From JBHPCZ01 sp042573625 (GTDB lineage: Bacteria; Desulfobacterota; Desulfobacteria; Desulfobacterales; UBA11574): a stretch of DNA of 18,429 bases. Made by a program: the position numbers and the translations under genes. Below are positions 7,112 to 15,286 of this stretch, one piece after another. The notes under the pieces were generated by a model that searched no databases, was not told where the DNA came from, and saw only the letters and a list, made by a program, of their open reading frames with translations. Location: assembly GCA_042573625.1 (NCBI GenBank), contig JBHPCZ010000068.1:1-18429 (forward strand). The letters are read 5' to 3'. Numbering within the stretch: the stretch's first letter is position 1; each line of letters starts with the position of its first letter.

Positions 7112-8734
7112 ATGCCGTCCGACACATCCACCCGAACTCCTCGGGAAAACCAGATATCAGATTCCAACGTGAAAATAATCACGCCGCTGAAGGTGCGCAG
7201 TCGGAGCGGTCAACCGGATTCTCCCCGGTCATGGCGGACCCCCGTGATAACCATTCTATTTATCCTCTTCGTTGCATCACTTTCGGCAGGCGGATTTTTT
7301 TTCATTCGCCATGTATCGAAACATCCGTTGAATCTTTCTGAAGATACGGATCAGATTGACCCATCAAAAGCTGATCGCCACATTAAATCGGTTACAGAGG
7401 TTACTGAAACGACCCGTCGACAGGATGATGCCGGGGGAAAGTCGACTTCCGTTCCTCCGGGACAGCAGGGGATTGAGCCCCAGCAAACCATTGCCCCTGA
7501 AAAGATTGCGCTGGAAAGAGAGAGAGCGGAAAAGGAACTGGCGGCGTTTGTAAGGTTGAAGAAAGCGCTGGATGAAAAGGGCGTTTCCGAATGGGGTGGC
7601 AAAGAATATGAGGAAATGATAAAGCTCAGCCGGGAATCGGACGAGATGCTCATGGATAATGCATTTTCGGATGCGGCTGAAAGATATGCACAAGCCGGGA
7701 AGAAAGCATTCGATCTGACCGGCAGTGCCGAATCCGTGTTTCAGAAACTGGTTGAAGAAGGCCGGAAGGCGCTTGCTGACGGTAACAGTGACGTTGCCCG
7801 GCAAAAATTCCGTACGGCCTTAATGATCGAACCGTCCAATGTCCCGGCTCGACGGAATCTGGAACGGGCGACGAATCTTGATGGGGTGAATCGTTTGATA
7901 GATTCGGGAAAAAACCATGAGGAGAAAAATCGTTTCGCTTTTGCCCACACAGATTACCAGGAGGCGCTGAAGTTAGATCCTGAATCCGGGGAAGCTCAAC
8001 AGGCTGTAAACCGGGTGAAAAAAATAATTGTCGGCGAACAGTTTCAGAAACTCATGTCGGAAGGGCTGACGGCATTTCACAACGGCAATTATCAATCTGC
8101 CAGAGCCAAGCTGTTGGAAGCGAAGTCATTTCGAACCGATTCACGCGAGGTACAGGAAGCTCTGGAGCAGGTCGATGAGGCAGTCCGATTGGAAAAAATT
8201 GAAAAACTGCGCCGGAAAGCGATGGCAGCGGAACTGGCGGAAGATTGGGAGCAGGCCCTCAAATCTTATCTGAATGTTCTTAAAATTGATCCCAATATAA
8301 ATTTTGCCGTCCAAGGTAAAGAACGTTCAATAGAACAGATTCGGGTCGCCAAACGGATATCGTTTTTTCTTCAAAATCCCGATGCCCTGGAATCTGATCC
8401 ACAACTTCAAAATGCGATACTTTTGATCGCCGAGGCTGAACAGGTAGAACCGAGAGGATCGCGTCTCAACGTCCGGCTGGATGAATTGAAGGATTTGGTG
8501 GACGCTGCCCGGATGAACGTTAAAGTGATGATCGAATCTGATGATATCACGGAAGTGGTTGTTTATAAAGTCGGCAAACTCGGTCGGTTTACCTTTCGCG
8601 AAATATCGCTGAGACCCGGTGTATATACGGTGGTCGGATCACGAAACGGATATAAGGATGTCCGACAGAAGATCATCGTAAAACAGGGCCAGGAAGCCTT
8701 GCGCGTGACCGTTATATGCACTAATAAAGTATGA
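7112..8734 (+). CDS. Membrane-anchored TPR protein with PEGA-like C-terminus
   Basis: A 540-residue type II membrane protein. A basic/polar cytoplasmic tail (1-43) is followed by one membrane segment (about 44-66, TPVITILFILFVASLSAGG), so the rest is periplasmic. A charged linker (about 70-145) leads into helical TPR-like repeats at about 210-245, 262-300, 312-345 and 355-395, with typical features such as EEGRKALADGNSDVARQKF and YQEALKLDPESGEAQQAV. The last about 75 residues (DITEVVVYKVG... SLRPGVYTVVGSRNGYKDV) are a beta-rich domain like PEGA. TPR and PEGA modules both mediate protein or cell-wall contacts. Its stop is six bases before an abandoned copy of the next gene's start (ATG 8741), suggesting former tight coupling to the PEGA-FGE gene. 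Confidence 0.85.
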   Translation: MPSDTSTRTPRENQISDSNVKIITPLKVRSRSGQPDSPRSWRTPVITILFILFVASLSAGGFFFIRHVSKHPLNLSEDTDQIDPSKADRHIKSVTEVTETTRRQDDAGGKSTSVPPGQQGIEPQQTIAPEKIALERERAEKELAAFVRLKKALDEKGVSEWGGKEYEEMIKLSRESDEMLMDNAFSDAAERYAQAGKKAFDLTGSAESVFQKLVEEGRKALADGNSDVARQKFRTALMIEPSNVPARRNLERATNLDGVNRLIDSGKNHEEKNRFAFAHTDYQEALKLDPESGEAQQAVNRVKKIIVGEQFQKLMSEGLTAFHNGNYQSARAKLLEAKSFRTDSREVQEALEQVDEAVRLEKIEKLRRKAMAAELAEDWEQALKSYLNVLKIDPNINFAVQGKERSIEQIRVAKRISFFLQNPDALESDPQLQNAILLIAEAEQVEPRGSRLNVRLDELKDLVDAARMNVKVMIESDDITEVVVYKVGKLGRFTFREISLRPGVYTVVGSRNGYKDVRQKIIVKQGQEALRVTVICTNKV

Positions 8735-8737
8735 CCC

Positions 8738-8763
8738 TAAATGAGCGTAAACAAAATAGAGAG
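8738..8763 (+). repeat. Left copy of a duplicated gene start
   Basis: Matches 9105-9130 at 22 of 26 bases, and 18 of the first 19. From ATG 8741 it encodes MSVNKIESIFQGL and then stops at 8782, resembling the MSINKSEMDI opening of the intact gene at 9108. It looks like the former or duplicated start of that gene. Confidence 0.65.
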
Positions 8764-8900
8764 TATATTTCAAGGGCTCTAAACAACCACTTTTATTTTA
8801 AGTGTGTAGTTCGATTTATAAACTGCTTGTAAGTGAAATATGATAATGCATTTTTATTTCAATTTTGTTTACCCGTTGGGAAAGCCGATGATACCCCATA

Positions 8901-9007
8901 GTCTTCGACTTGACTCCTTCGGCGTCTTCGTTGAAAAGGATTCGCGGTAGTTTACTACAGCTTGACTTCGGCTGAGCTCCCTTCGGTCTGAGCTCAGGGT
9001 CGAAGAC
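8901..9007. repeat. Imperfect palindromic repeat unit
   Basis: A 9-base inverted repeat (GTCTTCGAC / GTCGAAGAC) encloses a GC-richer core with two direct copies of CTTCGG(T)CTGAGCTC. Composition differs from the flanking AT-rich DNA. It may be a REP/MITE-like dispersed repeat; copy number cannot be judged here. Confidence 0.4.
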
Positions 9008-9104
9008 AGTCGATGGCCACCCTTTCCGCCTTGCATCTGGGTCATCCCTGTCGTGAGCCTCAAGGCCGAACGGCTCGACTTTCGCTCAATTAGGGCATGA
9101 TTCT

Positions 9105-9130
9105 TAAATGAGCATAAACAAAAGTGAGAT
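9105..9130 (+). repeat. Right copy of a duplicated gene start
   Basis: Partner of 8738-8763, with 367 bases between equivalent positions. It includes the start codon now used for the PEGA-FGE gene. No good Shine-Dalgarno lies in front of this copy, in keeping with a start displaced from its native context. Confidence 0.65.
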
Positions 9131-11240
9131 GGATATAGAAAACAATGACATCAAAGAGGAATCAAGTTTTGAGACCGAAAGGATCGAACCGATCTCTTTT
9201 CGATCCGGACAACCCTCCCGAAGATTAAGATCGTTTGCCATCTTTAAGTGGCTTTCCGGTATTCTTTTCGGGGTTGTTCTGGTTTTATTGTGCATCTCAG
9301 GCTGGTTTGTCTTTACGGCAAAACAGGTCGTGATAAATTTAGAACCTGTTCCGGATCGAATAAAGGTTTCCGGGGGAATTCTTACTCCCCGAATCGGAAA
9401 TTATTATCTGATGCGGCCGGGAGATTACAGACTGGAGGCTTTCAAGGCGTGTTATATTTCCTTTTATCATACGTTTCAAGTTAGCGCTGACAAACGCCAG
9501 GTTTTGAATCTGAAAATGCGAAAACTTCCCGGTCGGCTTAGTATCCATGCGCATCAATCGGGGATGGCCGCAAGCAAAATTACAGGTGCCCGAATCTATG
9601 TCGACGACACTGAAGTTGGAAACACTCCTTTAGAGAACCTTGAAATAAAGCCGGGGATGCGGAGACTTGAAATTCGTGCCGGAAATTACCAGGATTTACG
9701 GACGGATATTGAAGTGCGCGGATGTGATGAATTGCAAAAGGTTGACGCGGCGCTGCTTCCGGGATGGTCGGACATCACCGTTGATACCGTGCCTCAGGGC
9801 GCATCCGTGAAGATTGATGGGCGATCGTTCGGAAATACACCCTTACATATTCAACTGGCGGCCGGCACTTACGTGATAGAAATCAGCGCCGATCAGTACA
9901 AAACATGGAAACATCGACTGATCGTCCAAGCGCATAAGCCGCAGGAAATAAAAGATTTACGGCTCCAGCCGTCGGATGGCGAATTGGCAATCAAAACAAA
10001 ACCGTCCGGGGCGAGTGTAATAATTGACGGAACATTCATCGGGCAAACACCGCTGGTTACCCATCTTTCTCCATCCAAGGATCATGTGGTTCAAATTTCA
10101 AAAGCCGGTTATGAGAAAGAAACCCGCCAAGTGCGGATTCCATCGGTTCAGTCAAAGCAGCTCAGCGTCAATTTAAAGCCCAGAGAAGGCGTCATACACC
10201 TGCTGGTGGAACCTGCCGACGCCGAACTACTGGTGGACGGCAAATCATGGGGCGCCATACCAAAACAATTGCGTTTAGTTGCAATAGAACACACGCTTGA
10301 ATTTAGAAAGAAGGGGTATCTTTCGCATCGCGCCCTTATCACACCCCGATCCGGGTTCCCGCAGCAGTTAAAGATAACCCTGAAAAAAGAGACCACAACC
10401 ATAGGGGGAGCGCCGGCTGAAATCATAACGAAAACAGATTACCGGTTGAAACTCATTCATCCCGAATTTTTCACCATGGGATCTTCACGCAGAGAACAGG
10501 GGCGCAGGTCCAACGAAACCCTGAGGAAGGTCAAACTGACCCGGCTTTTTTACATGGGTGTCAGGGAGGTTACGAATAAAGAGTTCAAGGAATTCATGAC
10601 CCGGCACAATTCAGGAGATTTTAAATTTCTAAAGCTGGATGTCGGCGATTATCCCGTGGTCCGGATAACCTGGGAGCAAGCGGCCCAGTTCTGCAACTGG
10701 CTCAGCGCCAGGGGGGCGCTGCCGCCTGCCTATATTAAAAAAGGAGAGAAGTGGGTGGCGGTCGAACCGTTCAATACCGGTTATCGTCTGCCGACCGAAG
10801 CGGAGTGGGAATACTGTGCCCGGTTTTCCGGAACAAAACAGGCGCTGAAATATCCGTGGGGCTACAAGTTTCCTCCTGAGGAACCTTCGGGGAATTATTC
10901 CGATCAATCCGCAAAAGACTTGCTCCCGACCGTTCTCAAAGGCTACAATGACGGATATGCGGTCACAGCGCCTTCAGGCAAATTTAATCCCAACAGGCTT
11001 GGCCTGTATGATATGGGCGGCAATGTGTCGGAGTGGTGTCACGATTATTACTCGATATACAGTTATGCGCCCGAGAAGGCGTATGTAGACCCCGTCGGGC
11101 CGAAAGAGGGGAAACACCATGTCATCCGGGGATCCAGCTGGAAGCACGGCAGCATCAGCACCCTACGGCTGGCATATCGCGGGTACGGTGACGACATACG
11201 CGAGGATGTCGGTTTTCGAATTTGCAGGTATTTAAAATAA
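9108..11240 (+). CDS. Membrane-anchored multi-PEGA protein with C-terminal FGE-sulfatase fold
   Basis: A 710-residue protein. A charged cytoplasmic tail (1-46) is followed by one membrane segment (about 47-71), so the rest is periplasmic. Four clear PEGA repeats lie at about 142-206, 221-288, 291-357 and 361-426 (for example GASVKIDGRSFGNTPLHIQL and GASVIIDGTFIGQTPLV), with a fifth degenerate one at 72-138. PEGA domains bind surface structures or partners. Residues about 444-710 are a formylglycine-generating-enzyme/SUMF1 fold: FFTMGS, YPVVRITWEQAAQFCNWLS, YRLPTEAEWEYCAR, GLYDMGGNVSEWC, IRGSSW and GFRICR. The paired cysteines of true FGE near the C-terminus are not evident (Cys643 and Cys706 are isolated), so it is more likely a binding or scaffold module than an active sulfatase maturase. 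The start has a poor Shine-Dalgarno. Confidence 0.9.
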   Translation: MSINKSEMDIENNDIKEESSFETERIEPISFRSGQPSRRLRSFAIFKWLSGILFGVVLVLLCISGWFVFTAKQVVINLEPVPDRIKVSGGILTPRIGNYYLMRPGDYRLEAFKACYISFYHTFQVSADKRQVLNLKMRKLPGRLSIHAHQSGMAASKITGARIYVDDTEVGNTPLENLEIKPGMRRLEIRAGNYQDLRTDIEVRGCDELQKVDAALLPGWSDITVDTVPQGASVKIDGRSFGNTPLHIQLAAGTYVIEISADQYKTWKHRLIVQAHKPQEIKDLRLQPSDGELAIKTKPSGASVIIDGTFIGQTPLVTHLSPSKDHVVQISKAGYEKETRQVRIPSVQSKQLSVNLKPREGVIHLLVEPADAELLVDGKSWGAIPKQLRLVAIEHTLEFRKKGYLSHRALITPRSGFPQQLKITLKKETTTIGGAPAEIITKTDYRLKLIHPEFFTMGSSRREQGRRSNETLRKVKLTRLFYMGVREVTNKEFKEFMTRHNSGDFKFLKLDVGDYPVVRITWEQAAQFCNWLSARGALPPAYIKKGEKWVAVEPFNTGYRLPTEAEWEYCARFSGTKQALKYPWGYKFPPEEPSGNYSDQSAKDLLPTVLKGYNDGYAVTAPSGKFNPNRLGLYDMGGNVSEWCHDYYSIYSYAPEKAYVDPVGPKEGKHHVIRGSSWKHGSISTLRLAYRGYGDDIREDVGFRICRYLK

Positions 11241-11259
11241 ACATGTCTAAATGGTATGA

Positions 11260-11375
11260 GCTCGTTTAAAAACCTCATAGTGAAGCGGAGCGTTAAAATT
11301 TGCAACTGTTTGATGGCGTTGGTCCGAGTTTTGCAAATTTTACGGCGCGATTTTAGAACTTGTCAAAATTTTCAA
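11260..11375. repeat. Palindromic dispersed-type repeat between operon genes
   Basis: A perfect 12-base inverted repeat, TAAAATTTGCAA (11294-11305) and TTGCAAATTTTA (11331-11342), with a 25-base loop. The flanks (about 11260-11290 and 11343-11375) continue an imperfect palindrome. It begins about 20 bases after the PEGA-FGE stop. Its shape is MITE-like or REP-like, and it could also act as a weak RNA hairpin inside the operon. Confidence 0.55.
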
Positions 11376-11393
11376 ACCAGCGAACGGAAGGTT

Positions 11394-11741
11394 TTGAAAC
11401 TGCTTCATGTCATTATAATTACTTCTTTGTGGTTATGCTTTCCGGGCTTAACATTTGCGGAAGCAGCGCCCCCAAACCGATCGGAGAATATTATAAGTGT
11501 GATCATAAAGAATACTGGACCAACTCACCCATCGATAATATATTTTTCTCAGAAGGAAGAAAAGAAAACATCGGATAACGGCATTGTCGATGAAACCGTA
11601 AATGCCGATGAAGATGCGATAAAGCCGGAAACCGTATCAAAAGATAAAAACGCCCCCAAAAAATCAAAACAGTTGAAACCTTTTATTCCTTCGGAAAAGG
11701 TTCCGGCGGATCAGGGGGTGGATTTCCCCTACGATATTTAA
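11394..11741 (+). CDS. Small secreted charged protein
   Basis: I place the start at TTG 11394, behind GGAAGG (11386-11391), because the encoded product then opens with a normal signal peptide (LKLLHVIIITSLWLCFPG, cut near FAEA). It also avoids translating the palindromic repeat upstream. An ATG at 11256 in the same frame would add 46 residues, mostly from that repeat. The mature protein, about 90 residues, is lysine/glutamate-rich with little predicted order (SQKEEKKTSDNG) and ends ADQGVDFPYDI. No family recognised. Neighbours suggest a periplasmic accessory of the same machine. The non-ATG start is the main uncertainty. Confidence 0.55.
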   Translation: MKLLHVIIITSLWLCFPGLTFAEAAPPNRSENIISVIIKNTGPTHPSIIYFSQKEEKKTSDNGIVDETVNADEDAIKPETVSKDKNAPKKSKQLKPFIPSEKVPADQGVDFPYDI

Positions 11742-11952
11742 TCTGAATCTTGCATGAAAATTGATGAGAATTTATCAGGTATTTGATTGAAGCGGGGATA
11801 TAGCGGTCTCCATATATTTCTTCCTATTGATTCGCTTTTACGCGCTTTTATTTGTGAGTTCTTGCCGGCCCTAAACTGAATTGTCCGGCGGCTGAAACGG
11901 AACGTTAAACCTATAATATGAAATCAAAACACATCGAAAAATAGGCGCAGCT

Positions 11953-12756
11953 ATGAAAAAGACATTTCCGGTATCGATGGAATTTACTTACCAGTTTTTC
12001 TCTTTGATTTTAATTGTCATTGTTGTCCATGCCGCTTATGTCGGCATCATCCGTCCCAATGCTGACGCCATTCTGGCTCAACAGGCCGCTTCGCTCGAAA
12101 CAGACAAAACGCAGCCCACTGAAAGGTCGGTCTATGTGCTGATTCGTGACTATGAACAGGAAGCATGCTTTATTTTGATGTTCTGGGCGCTGGCCATCAT
12201 GATTTTTAAAGCCGTTACCGGCATAAGACACCGTGCATTGCTAAAGGAGGATCTGATTCCGCTGGCTGAAGGTGTGCGTATTTTGCCTGAAGATACCCGG
12301 GAACTATCTCGACAGATTCAAGCATTGCCGCCGTATCAACGGAATGCGTTGCTTCCGAGAGCACTGCTGGCGGGCTTGCAGAGATTCAGTTCAACCCGGA
12401 ACGTTCAGGATGTCGCGGACGCCACACGCGCCTACTGTTCGGCTGAAGGTGAACGGCTGGAATCAGAGCTGTCTATGATCAGGTATATTGCCTGGGCCAT
12501 CCCCTCCATCGGATTTATCGGCACCGTTCGCGGTATCGGAGATGCGCTGGGTCAGGCGCACCTGGCCATTGAAGGGGAAATCTTCGGCGTTACCCGCAGT
12601 TTGGGAGTGGCATTTAATTCCACCCTGATCGCGCTTCTTATCAGCATTGTTCTCATGTTCATGCTGCATCAACTGCAATTGATGCAGGAAAGATATGTGC
12701 TTGAAACCGAAGCGTATTGTGAGGAAAAATTGACCAGGCATTTGCATCCACACTAA
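11953..12756 (+). CDS. MotA/TolQ/ExbB-family proton channel protein
   Basis: A 267-residue inner-membrane protein with four predicted membrane segments at about 14-33, 71-90, 176-197 and 213-240, and a large cytoplasmic loop between the second and third. The family signature is clear: IPSIGFIGTVRGIGDALG at 183-200 corresponds to the ExbB/TolQ PxLGLLGTVxG segment, and GVAFNSTLIALLISI at 218-232 to the final helix with its pore-lining threonine (Thr191 and Thr224 are the likely pore threonines). Family members form pentamers around a dimer of single-span partners carrying a proton-binding aspartate. No separate ExbD/TolR gene is present. Two vWA genes downstream carry an ExbD-like segment instead. 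A 211-base gap precedes the gene; an isolated TATAAT at 11912 lacks a -35 box. Confidence 0.85.
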   Translation: MKKTFPVSMEFTYQFFSLILIVIVVHAAYVGIIRPNADAILAQQAASLETDKTQPTERSVYVLIRDYEQEACFILMFWALAIMIFKAVTGIRHRALLKEDLIPLAEGVRILPEDTRELSRQIQALPPYQRNALLPRALLAGLQRFSSTRNVQDVADATRAYCSAEGERLESELSMIRYIAWAIPSIGFIGTVRGIGDALGQAHLAIEGEIFGVTRSLGVAFNSTLIALLISIVLMFMLHQLQLMQERYVLETEAYCEEKLTRHLHPH

Positions 12757-12788
12757 TAAAAAAAGGATCCATCCAATGGAGTGAATAA

Positions 12789-14204
12789 ATGACACTGCTC
12801 GGGCTAGAACTCAGCGATGCGGGGATTATTGTTGCCGGTGGTAGATCGGCGAAATTATTGGAGGTCGACGGGCATGAACTGGAAAGTCCCGGATACGCCA
12901 TCCCGGAGAAAACGCGTCTGCTCGTCGGAAAACCGGCGGCAGACAAGGCACACCTGTTTCCGCTTCAAGTGATCAACCAATTCTGGGACCAATTGGACAC
13001 GACCCTTCTGAAACAGCAGAACCGGCATGTACAAAATCATGCTGAACTCGCCTGTGCGCATCTATCTCTCATCTGGGAAAATGTCAGACTGTATGGCGAC
13101 GAGATGATCATCGCCGTACCTGACTATTACGGCAGGGAACAGTTGGGGCTTATTCTGGGAATGGCTCAGGAACTGTCGATACCCGTTCAAGGATTTGTGT
13201 CCCTGCCGATAGCCGCATCATCCAATCCTTATCCAAATGAAATGCTGCTGCATCTGGATATTCATTTACACCGGCTTGAAATCGCTTATCTCTATCAGGG
13301 TGATCATCTGACCCGGGAGGACTCCGACGCTTTCCCGGACATCAGTTTGGGTCGGATATACCGGAGATGGGTCGAATCCATTGCCGAAGAATTCGTGCAT
13401 ACCACTCGATTCGATCCCCTTCACCAGGCCCTGACCGAACAGGAACTGTATAATCGCCTGCCCGCTGCAATAGCGGTTTTAAAGCGCCAGCCATCGTTTA
13501 TCTTTGAAATAGCACAAGGAAAACACACTTATCGCATTACTTTGCTCAAAGATATGTTGAAACAAAAAAGCGCGGCAATGTATGAAGATATTTGTCGTTT
13601 CGTAGAAGAGATGCGGAGCAAACATAAGAGAAACGATTCCCCAATGGTTCTTCAACTGACCCACAGAATTGCACGCCTGCCGGGATTAATAGATGAACTT
13701 ACAGGGATCGGTAATTGTGAAATCATAGACCTCGAGCCCGGTGCCGGTGCGTTGGGCACTTTACGGCTCGGGAAGCAGTTGCCCGACCAGCATTCCAAAA
13801 ACGGCGTATCCTTTTTCACCAGTCGTCCCTGGCAGCAACCGGAACCTCAGCTTGCCCGACCCGTTTCTCAGAAGACTCCTGAAAAGATGCAGGCCACACA
13901 TCTACTCTATCGTGATGTGGCCTATCCGATCTCCGACAAACCGCTCTTTATCGGCTGTGACAATTATCCGGTCGGGAAAGGCATCTCCATCCAGACGCGA
14001 TCATCGGACGTTTCCAAAAAGCATTGCGCTGTCCAACAAAACGAAGACATGATTGTCTTGACAGATTATAGCCGCCAGGGAACGTTTGTGGAAAACAAGC
14101 GGGTCGACGAAAACGCCTTCCTGAAACTTGGCCAAATCATTCGCCTGGGAACGTCTGGAGAAACCATTCGACTCATTGCCTGCATGAATGCCGATGAAAC
14201 GTAA
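12789..14204 (+). CDS. Degenerate Hsp70/actin-fold domain fused to an FHA domain
   Basis: A 471-residue cytosolic protein. Residues 1-330 follow the layout of an Hsp70-type nucleotide-binding domain: an opening strand pair (LLGLELSDAGIIVAG), then MIIAVPDYYGREQLGLILG at about 106-124, PVQGFVSLPIAASS at 132-145, a strand where DLGGGT is expected (LLHLDIHLHRLEIA, 153-166), and RLPGLIDEL...GAGALGT at 296-323. The glycines and catalytic residues that bind ATP are missing, so I infer a pseudo-ATPase. After a proline/glutamine linker, residues about 370-465 form an FHA domain (DVSKKHCAV with Ser409 and His412, GTFVENKRV with Asn436). The arginine expected in the first FHA loop is Cys390, so phosphothreonine binding may be weakened. 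The gene overlaps the next by 11 bases. Confidence 0.75.
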   Translation: MTLLGLELSDAGIIVAGGRSAKLLEVDGHELESPGYAIPEKTRLLVGKPAADKAHLFPLQVINQFWDQLDTTLLKQQNRHVQNHAELACAHLSLIWENVRLYGDEMIIAVPDYYGREQLGLILGMAQELSIPVQGFVSLPIAASSNPYPNEMLLHLDIHLHRLEIAYLYQGDHLTREDSDAFPDISLGRIYRRWVESIAEEFVHTTRFDPLHQALTEQELYNRLPAAIAVLKRQPSFIFEIAQGKHTYRITLLKDMLKQKSAAMYEDICRFVEEMRSKHKRNDSPMVLQLTHRIARLPGLIDELTGIGNCEIIDLEPGAGALGTLRLGKQLPDQHSKNGVSFFTSRPWQQPEPQLARPVSQKTPEKMQATHLLYRDVAYPISDKPLFIGCDNYPVGKGISIQTRSSDVSKKHCAVQQNEDMIVLTDYSRQGTFVENKRVDENAFLKLGQIIRLGTSGETIRLIACMNADET

Positions 14205-15285
14205 GAAGCTAAATGTATTCAACCTATCTTTTATTGACTGTATGTGCTGCGGGTTGGGGGCGATCATTCTTTTGTTTGTGCTGATAAACGCGAAGAGTGC
14301 TGCTCGCCAGGATACTGTAACATCAGATTTGCGTGCCGAGATAAGCAAACTGGAAAGAGAAGTTCTGGCCGAAAAAAAGAATTTGGTTGAGTCCCTTAAC
14401 ACCCTCGCAGACACCGAGACCGAGCTGGTGACGACCCGTGGGCGATCCCGTGAGATTATAGATATATTGAATCAAAGAAAAATAGAACTGGCGGATCGTG
14501 ACAAAAAAACCCTTGCAACCAAAACCCATGCCGATAAGCTGAAAAGCGATTTAAAATCACTGGAAGAGGAGCTCCGAAGATTAAAGGCTGGCGCAAAAAC
14601 ACAAGATGAGCTGGGCGCTAACCTGCGCCCTTTTCCCGGACATGGAGACCGCCAGTATCTCACCGATTTAAAGATGGGCGGGAAGCGTATCTTTATTCTG
14701 GTGGACGCTTCTGCCAGCATGCTGGATGAAACCATTGTCGGTGTTATTCGCCGGCGTAATTTAGAGAATACCCAAAAAATTAAAGCACCCAAATGGCGAC
14801 AGGTCGTAAAGACCATCGATTGGTTGATCACCCAGCTTCCTTCGAACAGTCAATTTCAAATCTATATATTTAACGAAACCGCACGCCCATTGGTCCAAAA
14901 CACAAAGGGGACCTGGATGAATGCCGGAGAAGTAGAGCAATTAAACCTTTCAGCAGACAGTATGCACCAGGTGATTCCGGAGAAAGGAACCAGTTTGCTA
15001 AATGCGTTCAAAGCGATCGGCGAGATGAAGCCTGCGCCGGACAACATTTTTTTACTTTCCGACAGTCTGCCGACCATGGGCAGCAGCAAGCCGTGGGGAA
15101 CCAGAGTATCCAGCAAAAAGCGTGTCAAATTGTTTAATGAGGCGATTCGCCTTCTGCCGGCCCGAGTGCCGGTGAACATCATCCTTTATCCGATGGAGGG
15201 GGACCCGCTGGCTGGTGATGCCTATTGGCGACTGGCCAGGAAAACCAGAGGATCTTTTTTCTGTCCTTCAAAGAATTGGCCTTAA
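14194..15285 (+). CDS. vWA-domain protein with ExbD-like membrane anchor (first paralogue)
   Basis: I choose ATG 14194 (363 residues) over ATG 14188 because it aligns with the paralogue that follows. It opens MKRKKLNVFNLSFIDCMCCG, then GAIILLFVLIN: one membrane segment with Asp15 at its cytoplasmic edge and a Cys-x-Cys-Cys-Gly motif. A coiled coil (about 40-132) links it to a vWA domain (about 163-355). The metal-binding MIDAS is complete: DASAS (Asp171, Ser173, Ser175), Thr266 in KGTSLLN and Asp290 in LLSDSLP. With the anchor at the N-terminus the vWA domain should be periplasmic. Such domains bind protein ligands through a divalent ion. The overlap with the FHA gene and the one-base gap to the next gene point to linked translation. 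Confidence 0.85.
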   Translation: MKRKKLNVFNLSFIDCMCCGLGAIILLFVLINAKSAARQDTVTSDLRAEISKLEREVLAEKKNLVESLNTLADTETELVTTRGRSREIIDILNQRKIELADRDKKTLATKTHADKLKSDLKSLEEELRRLKAGAKTQDELGANLRPFPGHGDRQYLTDLKMGGKRIFILVDASASMLDETIVGVIRRRNLENTQKIKAPKWRQVVKTIDWLITQLPSNSQFQIYIFNETARPLVQNTKGTWMNAGEVEQLNLSADSMHQVIPEKGTSLLNAFKAIGEMKPAPDNIFLLSDSLPTMGSSKPWGTRVSSKKRVKLFNEAIRLLPARVPVNIILYPMEGDPLAGDAYWRLARKTRGSFFCPSKNWP

Positions 15286-15286
15286 A

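Larger units (their letters stand above)
8735..9107. other. Repeat-bearing spacer that splits the operon
   Basis: This 373-base gap has no gene. It is bounded by a duplicated gene-start sequence (8738-8763 and 9105-9130). Inside, GTCTTCGAC (8901-8909) and GTCGAAGAC (8999-9007) form a 9-base inverted repeat. Between them a CTTCGG-CTGAGCTC phrase occurs twice in direct order, a make-up seen in short dispersed repeats. It appears to be a small inserted sequence. Confidence 0.6.

Noticed and set aside
11256..11393. N-terminal extension of the small secreted protein
   Set aside because: These codons come mostly from the palindromic repeat and would put the signal peptide about 45 residues inside the protein.
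11912..11917. TATAAT as an internal promoter for the ExbB-like gene
   Set aside because: No acceptable -35 element lies 16-18 bases upstream; the match is isolated.
14188..14193. Two extra codons at the start of the first vWA gene
   Set aside because: ATG 14194 matches the opening of the second vWA protein better; the difference is small and not proven.
15215..15286. Longer start for the second vWA gene
   Set aside because: The extra 24 residues come from the end of the neighbouring vWA gene, whereas ATG 15287 aligns with the paralogue's start.
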